Shown here: positions 53,137 through 62,471 of the stretch, piece after piece
Layout: each line of letters opens with the position of its first letter
How positions within the stretch are numbered: the stretch's first letter is position 1
NCBI GenBank assembly: GCA_963169645.1
Contig: CAUJCO010000012.1
Span: 215,807-279,806, forward strand
Length of the DNA stretch: 64,000 nt
DNA from: Bacteroidota bacterium
GTDB taxonomy: Bacteria; Bacteroidota; Bacteroidia; Chitinophagales; JADIYW01
Reading direction: 5' to 3'
The notes under the pieces: generated by a model
The model's database searches: none
What the model was told of the DNA's origin: nothing
Seen by the model: only the letters and a program-made list of their open reading frames with translations
Program-made: the position numbers and the translations under genes

Positions 53137-54393
53137 CTACTTTGCGGCCGGTTTTCTATACCATTTCTTTTTTCGTTTCTTTTGGTCAGTATGTTTTGGT
53201 TTTTGTTCCAATTCCTTGGGCAGTTGCTGATATACTTTAGGTTCTAAAATAGCTTGTGGAATTAAATATGGATGATCTGTACGAACCGGAATTTGTTTGC
53301 CAATTAATTTTTGAATATCACGTAATAATGCTTTTTCTTCTACATCACAAAATGAAAGAGCTATTCCGGAATTGCCTGCACGTCCGGTTCTTCCAATGCG
53401 GTGTACATAGGTTTCCGGTACTTCCGGTAATTCGTAATTAAAAACATGAGTCAAATTATCGACATCAATTCCTCTTGCCGCAATATCAGTTGCAACCAAC
53501 ACACGGATTGCTCCATTTTTAAAATTTTGCAAAGCTGTTTGTCTCGCATTCTGCGATTTATTTCCATGGATGGCAGCTGCTTTTATTGTGGCAGCATTTA
53601 GTATCTTCACTACTTTGTCTGCACCGTGTTTCGTACGTGTAAATACTAATGCAGTTTTAATAGATTTATCTTTTAATAGAAGCGTTAATAAATTTGATTT
53701 GTTTTTCTTTTCTACAAAAAAAATAGATTGGTCTATGGTATCAGCAGTAGATGATACCGGTGTTACCTCTACTTTGCTTGGTTGCGTTAAAATGGCATTT
53801 GCCAAGTCGGCTATCTCTTTGGGCATCGTTGCCGAAAAAAATAAGGTTTGTCTTTTTTGAGGTAGTTTTGCAATCACTTTTTTTACATCATTTACAAAAC
53901 CCATATCCAACATTCTGTCAGCTTCATCTAAAACAAAATGTTGAATAGCGCGCAAATCAACATAACCTTGATTCATTAAATCCAATAATCTTCCGGGCGT
54001 TGCAATTAAAATGTCCACACCTTTTTGTAATTCCATTACTTGTGCATGTTGATTGACACCACCAAAAATGACACTACGTTTTAATGGAATATGTTTCCCG
54101 TAGGCTGCAAAGCTCTCTACTATTTGTATGGCCAATTCACGTGTTGGTGTTAATATCAATGCTTTTGGAGCTTTTGTTTTCTTTCCTTTAATAAAATCTT
54201 CCGCTAATAATTGTAACATCGGAATAGCAAAAGCTGCTGTTTTTCCGGTGCCCGTTTGGGCACAACCCAATAAATCTTTTCTTTGTAAAATTATTGGAAT
54301 AGCTTGTTCTTGAATAGGTGTCGGTTGTGTATAACCTTCGGCTTCTAGAGCTTTTAAAATAGGCTCAATAATATTTAAATCTTTAAATAACAT
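53137..54393 (-). CDS. DEAD-box ATP-dependent RNA helicase (RhlE-like)
   Basis: This 418-residue protein has the Q motif GYTQPTPIQEQAIPI, Walker A AQTGTGKTAAFA, PTRELAIQI, DEAD in VLDEADRMLDMGF, SAT in LFFSATMP, and the C-lobe RTKHGADKVVKIL, ATDIAARGIDVDNL, HRIGRTGRAG. A short Lys/Arg-rich tail ends the protein (TDQKKRKKKWYRKPAAK). This is the RhlE layout; such helicases often rise in the cold. Its start is about 150 nt from the likely promoter, leaving a long leader with a hairpin. Confidence 0.94.
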   Translation of the reverse strand: MLFKDLNIIEPILKALEAEGYTQPTPIQEQAIPIILQRKDLLGCAQTGTGKTAAFAIPMLQLLAEDFIKGKKTKAPKALILTPTRELAIQIVESFAAYGKHIPLKRSVIFGGVNQHAQVMELQKGVDILIATPGRLLDLMNQGYVDLRAIQHFVLDEADRMLDMGFVNDVKKVIAKLPQKRQTLFFSATMPKEIADLANAILTQPSKVEVTPVSSTADTIDQSIFFVEKKNKSNLLTLLLKDKSIKTALVFTRTKHGADKVVKILNAATIKAAAIHGNKSQNARQTALQNFKNGAIRVLVATDIAARGIDVDNLTHVFNYELPEVPETYVHRIGRTGRAGNSGIALSFCDVEEKALLRDIQKLIGKQIPVRTDHPYLIPQAILEPKVYQQLPKELEQKPKHTDQKKRKKKWYRKPAAK

Positions 54394-54549
54394 CTTTTTC
54401 TTTTAAATTGAAATGTATTAGAATATGCAGTAATACAGAAAGTAAAAAATCCACCGACAGGATAAGCGCATTAAACTGACACATTCAAATGGACATTATC
54501 AACTTGCTAGTTGGATATATAGTGTAATATTCAATTTGATAATGCGATG
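54394..54549 (-). other. Long 5' leader of the DEAD-box helicase gene
   Basis: This roughly 150-nt region between the helicase -7 box (54557-54550, TATTTTTG on the minus strand) and its ATG has no open frame of note. It begins with a hairpin, CATTATCAA (54494-54502) paired with TTGATAATG (54536-54544). Long structured leaders are known for cold-shock helicase mRNAs; here it is inferred. Confidence 0.45.
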
Positions 54550-54557
54550 CAAAAATA
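54550..54557 (-). promoter_or_regulatory. -7 promoter box of the DEAD-box helicase gene
   Basis: TATTTTTG on the minus strand. It predicts a transcript starting near 54545, about 150 nt upstream of the start codon. Confidence 0.45.
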
Positions 54558-54598
54558 CAGTTTTAAAATGGTTCTATTATTACGTTAGTGTTGTGTTG

Positions 54599-54612
54599 CG
54601 TTATTAATAACG
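54599..54612. promoter_or_regulatory. Palindrome between the divergent helicase and purF promoters
   Basis: CGTTATTAATAACG is a perfect 14-bp palindrome, 42 nt from the helicase -7 box and 74 nt from the purF -7 box. It is a candidate operator; AT-rich context makes chance possible. Confidence 0.3.
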
Positions 54613-54685
54613 TTTTAAGTCACTTATTTTAATCAAACTTCTTACTTATTTGATGTTTACCATGCAATCATTGTGAATATTATCG

Positions 54686-54693
54686 TATTTTTG
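54686..54693 (+). promoter_or_regulatory. -7 promoter box of the purF-like gene
   Basis: TATTTTTG fits the consensus, 26 nt before the ATG, with TTG (54671-54673) exactly 12 nt upstream. Confidence 0.5.
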
Positions 54694-54719
54694 CATATAC
54701 CAAATTTTCCTACTCGGTA

Positions 54720-56615
54720 ATGAGCGACCAAATAAAACACGAATGCGGCATTGCCTTAATCAGGCTTTTAAAACCACTCTCTTACTACAAAGATAAATAC
54801 GGCGACTTGCACTATGGCCTAAACAAGATGTACTTGTTAATGGAAAAACAGCATAATAGAGGTCAAGACGGTGCCGGTTTAGCTACCATTAAATTTGATA
54901 CTAAACCCGGAAAAGCCTATTTTGACAGAGAAAGAAGTGTAGATAAACAAGCTATAAAAGATATTTTTGATAAGGTTTTTAAAAATTTTGCCAACTTATC
55001 CGATGTAGAAAAAGAACGATTGAATGATGTTGATTATGTGAAGAATAATTATCCATTTATGGGCGAATTATTGCTCGGACATCTAAGATACGGTACACAT
55101 GGCGGAAATGACATGAGTAACTGCCATCCGCGTATTCGCTCTAATAATTGGAAAACCAGAACACTGATAGTTGCCGGAAATTTTAATATGACCAATGTAG
55201 ATGAATTATTCGATCGCTTGGTAAGCTTAGGTCAATTTCCACGTGAAATGTCCGACACGATGACGGTATTAGAAAAAATTGGTCATTTTTTAGATGCAGA
55301 AAATCAACGATTATTTAGGAAATATAAAGCTTCGGGTTTACCGAATTCAGATATCACACCTTTAATTGAAAATGAATTAAATGTAAAAGATGTTTTGGTA
55401 AATGCAGCAGATGATTTTGATGGTGGCTATGCAATGGCGGGCATAATTGGGCACGGCGACGCTTTTGTGATGCGCGATCCAAATGGAATTCGTCCGGCAT
55501 TTTTTTACAAAGATGATGAAGTGGTAGTGGTTGCCTCTGAGCGACCGGCGATACAAACAGCTTTTAATGTACATAGAAACCGCATTCAAGAACTAAAACC
55601 CGGACATGCCATTATTATTAAAAAAGATGGTAGTGTAGGTGAGGTTGAGTGCGTAAAACCATTAGAAAGAAAAGCGTGTAGTTTTGAACGTATTTATTTT
55701 TCAAGAGGTAGTGATTTTGAGATTTATCAAGAACGAAAAAACTTAGGAAAATTATTAGTTCCAACCATACTTAATGCGGTGCAGCAGGATTTAGAGCATA
55801 CAGTATTTTCGTATATACCGAATACGGCCGAAATTGCATTTTTGGGTATGACGGAAGAAGTACAAAAACAACATATACAACAAAAATTAGACGCATTCAA
55901 AAATGGTGATATAGCTTCGATTGAAGCATTGAATAAGCAATTATCGTTCATGCCACGTATAGAAAAGATTGCTATTAAAGATGTGAAGTTGCGTACTTTT
56001 ATTACAGAAGATAATTCTCGGAATGATTTGGTTAATCATGTATATGATGTAACCTATGGCATAGTGCAAAACCATAAAGATACATTAGTTGTATTAGATG
56101 ATTCTATTGTTCGAGGTACTACTTTAAAAGAGAGTATTCTAACCATGTTGGATAGGTTGCAACCAAAGAAAATTATTATCGTTTCATCTGCACCACAAAT
56201 TCGCTATCCCGATTGCTATGGTATAGATATGAGTAAAATGGGAAGTTTTGTAGCATTTCAAGCAGCAGTTCGTTTATGGAAAAAACGAGATGAGCAATTC
56301 TTACCAACCTTGTTTAATCGTGTTAAAGAAGAATTACAAAAGCCGGTTGCAGAAATGCAAAACTTGATAAAAGAAGTGTATGCACCTTTTACAGAGGACG
56401 AAATTTCAGCAGAAATAGCCAATATCGTTAAACCGAATCATATTTTCTCCGATGTGCAAGTAATCTATCAAACCATAGATAATTTGCATAAGGCTTGCCC
56501 AAATAATTTAGGTGATTGGTATTTTACCGGAGATTACCCAACACCGGGTGGAAATCGCGTAACATTAAAGGCTTTTGTTAATTATATGGAAGGAAAAAAT
56601 GTTCGAGCATATTAG
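54720..56615 (+). CDS. purF: Amidophosphoribosyltransferase, long form
   Basis: This 631-residue protein combines an N-terminal Ntn glutaminase domain (Cys9 in HECGIALI; NRGQDGAGLA; GHLRYGTHGG) with a phosphoribosyltransferase domain (PRPP motif VVLDDSIVRGTTLKESI). It would make phosphoribosylamine for purine synthesis. It is some 130-160 residues longer than usual PurF. The extra segments include a helical insert (about 365-410) and the C-terminal tail after about residue 540. The catalytic Cys is at 9, so an 8-residue propeptide would be removed. It may be a paralogue; a normal-length PurF could be elsewhere in the genome. Confidence 0.87.
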   Translation: MSDQIKHECGIALIRLLKPLSYYKDKYGDLHYGLNKMYLLMEKQHNRGQDGAGLATIKFDTKPGKAYFDRERSVDKQAIKDIFDKVFKNFANLSDVEKERLNDVDYVKNNYPFMGELLLGHLRYGTHGGNDMSNCHPRIRSNNWKTRTLIVAGNFNMTNVDELFDRLVSLGQFPREMSDTMTVLEKIGHFLDAENQRLFRKYKASGLPNSDITPLIENELNVKDVLVNAADDFDGGYAMAGIIGHGDAFVMRDPNGIRPAFFYKDDEVVVVASERPAIQTAFNVHRNRIQELKPGHAIIIKKDGSVGEVECVKPLERKACSFERIYFSRGSDFEIYQERKNLGKLLVPTILNAVQQDLEHTVFSYIPNTAEIAFLGMTEEVQKQHIQQKLDAFKNGDIASIEALNKQLSFMPRIEKIAIKDVKLRTFITEDNSRNDLVNHVYDVTYGIVQNHKDTLVVLDDSIVRGTTLKESILTMLDRLQPKKIIIVSSAPQIRYPDCYGIDMSKMGSFVAFQAAVRLWKKRDEQFLPTLFNRVKEELQKPVAEMQNLIKEVYAPFTEDEISAEIANIVKPNHIFSDVQVIYQTIDNLHKACPNNLGDWYFTGDYPTPGGNRVTLKAFVNYMEGKNVRAY

Positions 56616-56718
56616 GCTATTTTCTTGATATAGAACATAAATCTTATCAAAACATAAATATTAACATATAAAATCATTTTTCTGATTTATATTTGAAAGG
56701 CGTAAACATAAACACTCT

Positions 56719-57165
56719 ATGCCTTTTTTTATTTCATTTATTGGAGCACTTTTGCTCAGTATGCAAGTACAAGCATCCGCTTTGTTTAATCAAGATGGTG
56801 TAAAATTAAACCATTCAATAAGTAAACAACAATCTATTTATATTGCTACGTATGGTAAAAACGTAATTATTTGGAAAAGTACGTTTGAGTTGGTGAATGA
56901 CAGTAAAAAAGCAATTGCCCTCAGAATACCCTGTTATTTATATTTTGCATATACCTATTTAAATCCATCAGAAATACAATATATCCAAAAGTTTGTTCCT
57001 AATTATACATTATCTGAAGTATATAAAAATTATATCAGCGAAAAACCTAAAATGCTGAATGCAAAAAGCAACATCGTAAGTGAGAAATACTTTGCCACAT
57101 TTGATAACGTAGATTTGAGAACAGCTGTAACAGATTGGAAATTTAAATTCTCTTTCTGGTACTAA
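56719..57165 (+). CDS. Hypothetical secreted protein
   Basis: This 148-residue protein has a signal peptide ([20 protein letters not shown]). The mature part has beta character with aromatic residues ([14 protein letters not shown]) and no cysteines. I do not recognise it. It is convergent with panB, overlapping its stop by 4 nt. Confidence 0.55.
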   Translation: MPFFISFIGALLLSMQVQASALFNQDGVKLNHSISKQQSIYIATYGKNVIIWKSTFELVNDSKKAIALRIPCYLYFAYTYLNPSEIQYIQKFVPNYTLSEVYKNYISEKPKMLNAKSNIVSEKYFATFDNVDLRTAVTDWKFKFSFWY

Positions 57166-57980
57166 TATTGTTCTTGATCGTTCGGGAAATCTTTCGCTTT
57201 AATATCGGCGATATATTGTTTAGTAGCATTTTTAATATCGTCATATAAATGTAAATATTGACGTAAAAAGCGTGGCTTAAATTCATGTGTGATGCCTAAC
57301 ATATCATGCGTTACCAAAACTTGTCCATCTACATGTGGGCCGGCACCGATTCCAATTACCGGAATAGAAATACTTTCTGAAACTTGTTTTGCTAATGCTG
57401 CCGGAATTTTTTCTAAAACCAAGGCAAAACAACCAATACTTTCTAAATATTTTGCATCTTCTATTAATCTTCCGGCTTCTTCCTCTTCTTTAGCCCGTAC
57501 GGTGTAGGTTCCAAATTTATAAATAGATTGTGGTGTTAATCCTAAATGTCCCATTACCGGAATGCCCGCTGTTAAAATACGAATGATAGATTCACCCACT
57601 TCTTGACCACCTTCTAATTTTACACCATGTCCGCCTGTTTCTTTCATAACTCGAATTGCGGCGTTGAGTGCTTCTCTCGAATTTCCTTGATAAGAACCGA
57701 ATGGTAAATCTACGACAACAAAACAACGTTTGATAGCCCGAACCACACTTTGTGCATGATATATCATTTGGTCGAGCGTAATAGGTAAAGTTGTTTCATG
57801 TCCGGCCATTACGTTTGAGGCCGAATCACCGACTAATAATATATCTATTCCGGCATCATCTAAAATCTTAGCCATTGAATAATCGTACGCTGTCAGCATG
57901 GAAATTTTCTCACCTCTGGTTTTCATCTCGCGTAATTTCTGTGTGGTTACGCGTTTAATTTCTTGTTGTGCACTTGACAT
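57162..57980 (-). CDS. panB: 3-Methyl-2-oxobutanoate hydroxymethyltransferase
   Basis: This 272-residue enzyme transfers a hydroxymethyl group from methylenetetrahydrofolate to alpha-ketoisovalerate to make ketopantoate, the first step of pantothenate synthesis. It shows [69 protein letters not shown] and [24 protein letters not shown] (quoted in part). The length is typical. It is a single-gene unit; the ATG is preceded by no other in-frame start close by. Confidence 0.95.
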   Translation of the reverse strand: MSSAQQEIKRVTTQKLREMKTRGEKISMLTAYDYSMAKILDDAGIDILLVGDSASNVMAGHETTLPITLDQMIYHAQSVVRAIKRCFVVVDLPFGSYQGNSREALNAAIRVMKETGGHGVKLEGGQEVGESIIRILTAGIPVMGHLGLTPQSIYKFGTYTVRAKEEEEAGRLIEDAKYLESIGCFALVLEKIPAALAKQVSESISIPVIGIGAGPHVDGQVLVTHDMLGITHEFKPRFLRQYLHLYDDIKNATKQYIADIKAKDFPNDQEQY

Positions 57981-58165
57981 AGAATGTATTTCAAAAAGTG
58001 AAATTAGGAATAAATGCTTGTAAATATGTTAAAATAAAATTAGCATTTTTTCGGAAAAATTAATGCAAGTTGGATACGAACAGAATTTGTATTTTTACCG
58101 CCTAAAATAATTAAGTAGATGATGTGCTTTTTCTTTTCGTCAGCTAATTACCTAAAAATGAATAA

Positions 58166-59062
58166 ATGGAAATAATACAAAACTGCTATTGTTGCGGAAA
58201 TACAAACTTTAGATTTTTATTGGAAGCAAAAGATGCACACAGCGAAGAGCACTTTTCTATTGTGCAATGTAATCAATGTAATTTTGTATTTACCAATCCG
58301 CGACCAACACTAAACGAAATTGGAAAATATTATACTTCGGCAGATTACGTATCACATAAAAGCCATAGCAAAGGTTTATTACAACAAATATATCGCATTG
58401 CTCGAAGTAGTATGCTGCGTAAGAAATTACAATTGATACGACAAATAATTCAAAAAGAAAATAATTTTTCATTGCTGGATTTTGGTTGTGGCACGGGCGA
58501 TTTTCTTGGCTTTGTCCAACAACAGAATATAAAAGTAGTAGGTGTGGAGCCGGAAGCACATGCACGTGAAGTGGCAAAATCTATTAATAATATTCATGCA
58601 TACAGTTTAGAGGAAGCGAATAATTTGAAAGAAGCATCTTTTGATGTAATTACGCTGTGGCATGTGATGGAACATATTCATGCGTTACATCCACAAATTG
58701 ATTTATTTAATAAATGGCTAAAGCCGAATGGCAAATTAATTGTAGCCGTTCCAAATATTGAAAGTCATGATGCAGCCTTTTACGGGAAATATTGGGGTGC
58801 TTTGGATGTGCCAAGACATATTTATCATTTTTCACCGTCTTGCATACAACAGTTAGTAGCACAACATGCGTTAACTTTAATTGCAACACATCCACTTTAT
58901 TTAGATGCATATTTTATTTCGCTCATAAGTGAATGGAATAAAGGAACAAATAAATTATTGGCTTATGTAAAAGCAGTATGGCGTGGATTTATGAGTAATT
59001 TCCACGCTAAAAAAGATGGAAATTATTCCAGCTTAATTTATGTTTTTGAAAAGAAAGCATAA
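58166..59062 (+). CDS. Class I SAM-dependent methyltransferase with N-terminal zinc-binding motif
   Basis: This 298-residue protein begins with cysteines CYCCGN and CNQCNFVFTNPRP (about 7-45), a probable zinc ribbon. The methyltransferase domain follows, with motif I LLDFGCGTGDFLGFV and VVGVEPE, DVITLWHVMEHI and LIVAVPNIESHD. This arrangement is common in enzymes modifying surface-polysaccharide sugars. The neighbouring O-acyltransferase pair supports envelope glycan work, but the acceptor is unknown. Confidence 0.87.
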   Translation: MEIIQNCYCCGNTNFRFLLEAKDAHSEEHFSIVQCNQCNFVFTNPRPTLNEIGKYYTSADYVSHKSHSKGLLQQIYRIARSSMLRKKLQLIRQIIQKENNFSLLDFGCGTGDFLGFVQQQNIKVVGVEPEAHAREVAKSINNIHAYSLEEANNLKEASFDVITLWHVMEHIHALHPQIDLFNKWLKPNGKLIVAVPNIESHDAAFYGKYWGALDVPRHIYHFSPSCIQQLVAQHALTLIATHPLYLDAYFISLISEWNKGTNKLLAYVKAVWRGFMSNFHAKKDGNYSSLIYVFEKKA

Positions 59063-59126
59063 ATTGTTTTTTTGCATTAGTTGTGTCAAGTGTATATTTG
59101 ATATTACTAAGTTTCAAAAATTATAT

Positions 59127-60059
59127 CTACTCTATTGTGTTTAACTTTAATACATCAATCAATTTATGATTAAATTTTTGAACACCATTTTGATTTAAGT
59201 GATGGTCATCGTAAAAATCAAAAGTATCATTGAGCTGCATAATCTCATTAAAATTTAAATACGTTGCATGTGCTTGCATAATTGAATCAAAGACACTTTT
59301 ATTAGTATAGCTAGAATATAAATTTTTTGTAATAGGAGCATAAACTAAAATCAACTTTATATTTCTTTTCTTTATTTCAGATATACAACTTTCAAATGCT
59401 TTGAGTTGTTTAGATTCCAATTGGATGTCTTTTGTAGGAAGTTTCGGAATTGTAGTAAAATATTTTAATTTGCTTTCAACAAAACCACCTTTAATATAAG
59501 TGTCTTCACCTCTTTGTTTTGGTTCTTGGTAAGATTTATTTAGCTGCAATATTTCTCGATGTAATGCAAATAAAAGTGTATTGTATGTTTTAATATGATT
59601 AACTTTTAAAGCCATTTCAAAAGTGTACATATCAATTTTATCATTTGAAATAATGTCTGTCGAGGATTCAACACCATCTGAACTTAAAGTAAAAGGATTG
59701 ATTTCAAATAGGATTAATTTTGGATGTAATTTATCAAGATAGCGTTTTAGAAGTACTAAAGTTTGTATCGGCGTTTGAGCACTTGAACCAAAGTTGAAAG
59801 TATGCAACCCTACACTATCAAAAATTCGATTATCGAAACCTCTGTATGTATGCGAAGACCCTAAAAAGAGTATGTCTACACTATCTAATTGTTGACATTC
59901 TTTAATTCTTGTGTTAAGATGCCCATATGATCCAACTTTATAATTTAAATTTGGCTTTAGGTATTTGGGTGCGTAACGACCAAAAATTGTAATAGCACCA
60001 ATATAAAAACAGGCCGCAAATACAATGAAAAATAAAAATGTGTATGCAAGTTTTTTCAT
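59127..60059 (-). CDS. SGNH-like hydrolase/acyltransferase partner of MBOAT
   Basis: This 310-residue protein has one N-terminal membrane anchor (about 5-25) and an extracytoplasmic domain. Active-site features of SGNH enzymes are visible: LFLGSSHTYRGFDN (Ser in GSSH) and FYDDHHLNQNG with the Asp-His pair near the C-terminus. It has the layout of AlgJ/AlgX- or PatB-like partners that move acetyl groups from an MBOAT to a glycan. It follows the MBOAT gene by 7 nt on the same strand. Confidence 0.78.
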   Translation of the reverse strand: MKKLAYTFLFFIVFAACFYIGAITIFGRYAPKYLKPNLNYKVGSYGHLNTRIKECQQLDSVDILFLGSSHTYRGFDNRIFDSVGLHTFNFGSSAQTPIQTLVLLKRYLDKLHPKLILFEINPFTLSSDGVESSTDIISNDKIDMYTFEMALKVNHIKTYNTLLFALHREILQLNKSYQEPKQRGEDTYIKGGFVESKLKYFTTIPKLPTKDIQLESKQLKAFESCISEIKKRNIKLILVYAPITKNLYSSYTNKSVFDSIMQAHATYLNFNEIMQLNDTFDFYDDHHLNQNGVQKFNHKLIDVLKLNTIE

Positions 60060-60066
60060 GTATTAA

Positions 60067-61506
60067 CTAAAATTGAAAATAAATAAAAGGCGTTTCATTT
60101 GTTTGCATAAACATACCAATTAAGAATAGTAAAAATGCATAAAACATCCAACGAATAAATCGATGCTTTTTTAAACCTATTTTTTCTATTGCATAATTAT
60201 TTTCTCTTCCTATCCATTCAATTAAAATAAAGAATACCAATAATAGTAAAATTGCTTTTGGAAATATGCTTGGAAAAGTAAACAGTGACCAATTGAGCAT
60301 GTTTGTAATATAATCGAATGCATGTTGTAATGAGTTGGCTCGGAAAAATATCCAACAAAACATAGCCAACATAAATGTAGATGTTAATTGAAAAAACTCT
60401 TTAACATTAGGCAACATTTTTCCTTGTGCAACAATAGATATATTATCTCTATTTGTTTTCATTATGATAGAAGGCATAATAAATAAAGCATTAATGCCAC
60501 CCCAAAATATAAATGTCCAATTGGCACCATGCCAAAAACCACTGACTATAAAAATTATAAAGGTGTTTCTTATTCTCATCCAATTTCCACCTTTACTACC
60601 ACCTAACGGAATGTATAAATAATCTCGAAACCAAGATGATAATGAGATATGCCATCTTCTCCAAAATTCAGCAATATCTCTTGAAAAATAAGGAAAATTA
60701 AAATTTTTCAGCAGCTCAATTCCGAGTAATCTTGCACTACCTAATGCAATATCGGAGTAACCGGAAAAATCACCATATATCTGGAATGTAAAAAAGAGCG
60801 CTCCTAAAACCAAATTGCTACCGGATTGATTGCCTACATCATTAAAAATTTGGTTGGCAAATTCCGCACAATTATCCGCAATCACTACCTTTTTAAAAAA
60901 TCCCCAAAGTATCTGTCGCAACCCATCCACCAATTTGTTATAATCAAATTGCCGAGGTCGTTCTATTTGAGGCAGTAAATGTGTTGCACGTTCTATTGGA
61001 CCTGCAACTAACAAAGGGAAAAAACATACGAAAAGTGTATAGTTTACCCAATTATAAGATGGTTTTATTCTATTATAATAGATGTCGAAAACGTACGAGA
61101 GTCCATGAAAAGTATAAAATGAGATTCCAACAGGCAAGATAATTTGTAAGGTTGAATAATGTGGTTGAAATCCAAAATTTTTTAATAAAACTATGAATGA
61201 TTCAATAAAAAAATTATAATACTTAAAAAATCCCAAAAAGCCAATATTAATACCTACACTTGCTAATAACCATAGCTTCTTTTTAATTTTTGTGTTCGAT
61301 TCATAAATCGCAATACCGGAAAAATAATCTAAACCGGTTGAGAATGCTAGTAAAAATACAAAACGCCAATCCCAACAACTATAAAAGTAATAGCTGGCAA
61401 CAAGCAATAGAATGTTTTGCCATTTTAATGATTTTTTATTTAACCACCAATAAAGTGCAAATACAATCGGAAAAAAAAGAATAAACTGTAATGAGTTAAA
61501 GAGCAT
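60067..61506 (-). CDS. MBOAT family O-acyltransferase (AlgI/PatA-like)
   Basis: This 479-residue protein has about 11-12 membrane helices and the MBOAT signature. It shows FWRRWHISLSSWFRDYLYIPLGGSK and FIVSGFWHGANWTFIFWGGINAL, in which the conserved His is the catalytic residue. N-terminal LFNSLQFILFFPIVFALYW is typical of AlgI-type enzymes. It transfers acyl (usually acetyl) groups across the inner membrane to a partner. The adjacent SGNH-like gene is the natural partner. Target could be an exopolysaccharide, alginate-like polymer or peptidoglycan. Confidence 0.92.
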   Translation of the reverse strand: MLFNSLQFILFFPIVFALYWWLNKKSLKWQNILLLVASYYFYSCWDWRFVFLLAFSTGLDYFSGIAIYESNTKIKKKLWLLASVGINIGFLGFFKYYNFFIESFIVLLKNFGFQPHYSTLQIILPVGISFYTFHGLSYVFDIYYNRIKPSYNWVNYTLFVCFFPLLVAGPIERATHLLPQIERPRQFDYNKLVDGLRQILWGFFKKVVIADNCAEFANQIFNDVGNQSGSNLVLGALFFTFQIYGDFSGYSDIALGSARLLGIELLKNFNFPYFSRDIAEFWRRWHISLSSWFRDYLYIPLGGSKGGNWMRIRNTFIIFIVSGFWHGANWTFIFWGGINALFIMPSIIMKTNRDNISIVAQGKMLPNVKEFFQLTSTFMLAMFCWIFFRANSLQHAFDYITNMLNWSLFTFPSIFPKAILLLLVFFILIEWIGRENNYAIEKIGLKKHRFIRWMFYAFLLFLIGMFMQTNETPFIYFQF

Positions 61507-61654
61507 TTTTTATATCGTTATTTATGCTTCGTTCTAATTTCTAAGATAGAAAAGTAGGTGACTCAAATATAGGATTTATTTTTTTTTTCAAATGAAGGTT
61601 TTCTACGCAACATAAATTAACATGATTTTTTCCTCATTTTTTTATTGAATATAG

Positions 61655-61662
61655 TAAATTTG
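61655..61662 (+). promoter_or_regulatory. -7 promoter box of the carboxypeptidase-regulatory-like gene (leaderless start)
   Basis: TAAATTTG ends 3 nt before the GTG at 61666. It lies inside the longer open frame from 61645, so the GTG is the true start and the mRNA would be leaderless. Confidence 0.5.
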
Positions 61663-61665
61663 AGC

Positions 61666-62442
61666 GTGCAATCTATTTTATTAATCTTTTTATTAAGTAT
61701 CTCAACACTCGTTTTTGCTCAGCAAAAAGAAATTACGGTTAAAGCAAAAGTAGTGGATGAGAATAATAATGTCATTCCATTTGCAGATATTGCATTTCGT
61801 AGATTGCAGTTAGGTTTTTCTTCTGATAAAGAAGGTAACTTTTCCATTAAAATGCTTCATAATGATTCATTATTAATTTTGAAAAATGGACACGTTCCGA
61901 CAAAATTGTCATTTAAAGATTCTGTTGCAAAAAATGAATATTTTGTAACCATTGTGTTACAACGAAAACCGTACGAATTGACCGAAGTTCAAATCAATGC
62001 AATAAAAAATTATACACAAATACGCCAACAAATAAATACATTGTCTGTAAAAAATACCGATAAAAATCCGGATGCACGACCATTTACCAATCCTTTGTCT
62101 TATTTATACGGATTACTTAGCAAGCATGAAAAAGAAAAAAGAGTAGCATCACAATTGGAAACAGAAGAAGCCAAACGCAATGTATTAAAAGAATTGTTCC
62201 GACTTTATACAAGCTATAATATCATCAATTTAGAGGAAGATGAGTACGACCGATTTATTACTTATTTAAATATGCCGTATGCCTATCTTCAACAAACAAG
62301 CGATTACGATTTGGCTGTAAGTATAAAAAAAATGTATGCCGGTTATACGAAAGATAATAGTAGCTCTTTCCGTAAACAAATTTATCCGTCATCGTTAGAT
62401 GATATGCAGTTTATAAAAACAAATCCTAACGGAGGCCGTTAA
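61666..62442 (+). CDS. Secreted protein with carboxypeptidase-regulatory-like domain
   Basis: The frame opens at a TTG (61645), but a -7 box is inside it; GTG at 61666 gives a signal peptide (to about FAQQ) and 258 residues. Residues about 20-105 form a carboxypeptidase-regulatory-like beta sandwich (KAKVVDENNNVIPFADIAF, DKEGNFSIKML, YELTEVQI), as at the start of SusC-type receptors, but no barrel follows. The rest is helical and charged, without a known domain. It may anchor to or signal at the envelope. The second T9SS esterase gene follows after 29 nt. Confidence 0.75.
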   Translation: MQSILLIFLLSISTLVFAQQKEITVKAKVVDENNNVIPFADIAFRRLQLGFSSDKEGNFSIKMLHNDSLLILKNGHVPTKLSFKDSVAKNEYFVTIVLQRKPYELTEVQINAIKNYTQIRQQINTLSVKNTDKNPDARPFTNPLSYLYGLLSKHEKEKRVASQLETEEAKRNVLKELFRLYTSYNIINLEEDEYDRFITYLNMPYAYLQQTSDYDLAVSIKKMYAGYTKDNSSSFRKQIYPSSLDDMQFIKTNPNGGR

Positions 62443-62471
62443 ATAATTCATTTTTTTTGTATCTTTCTTTG

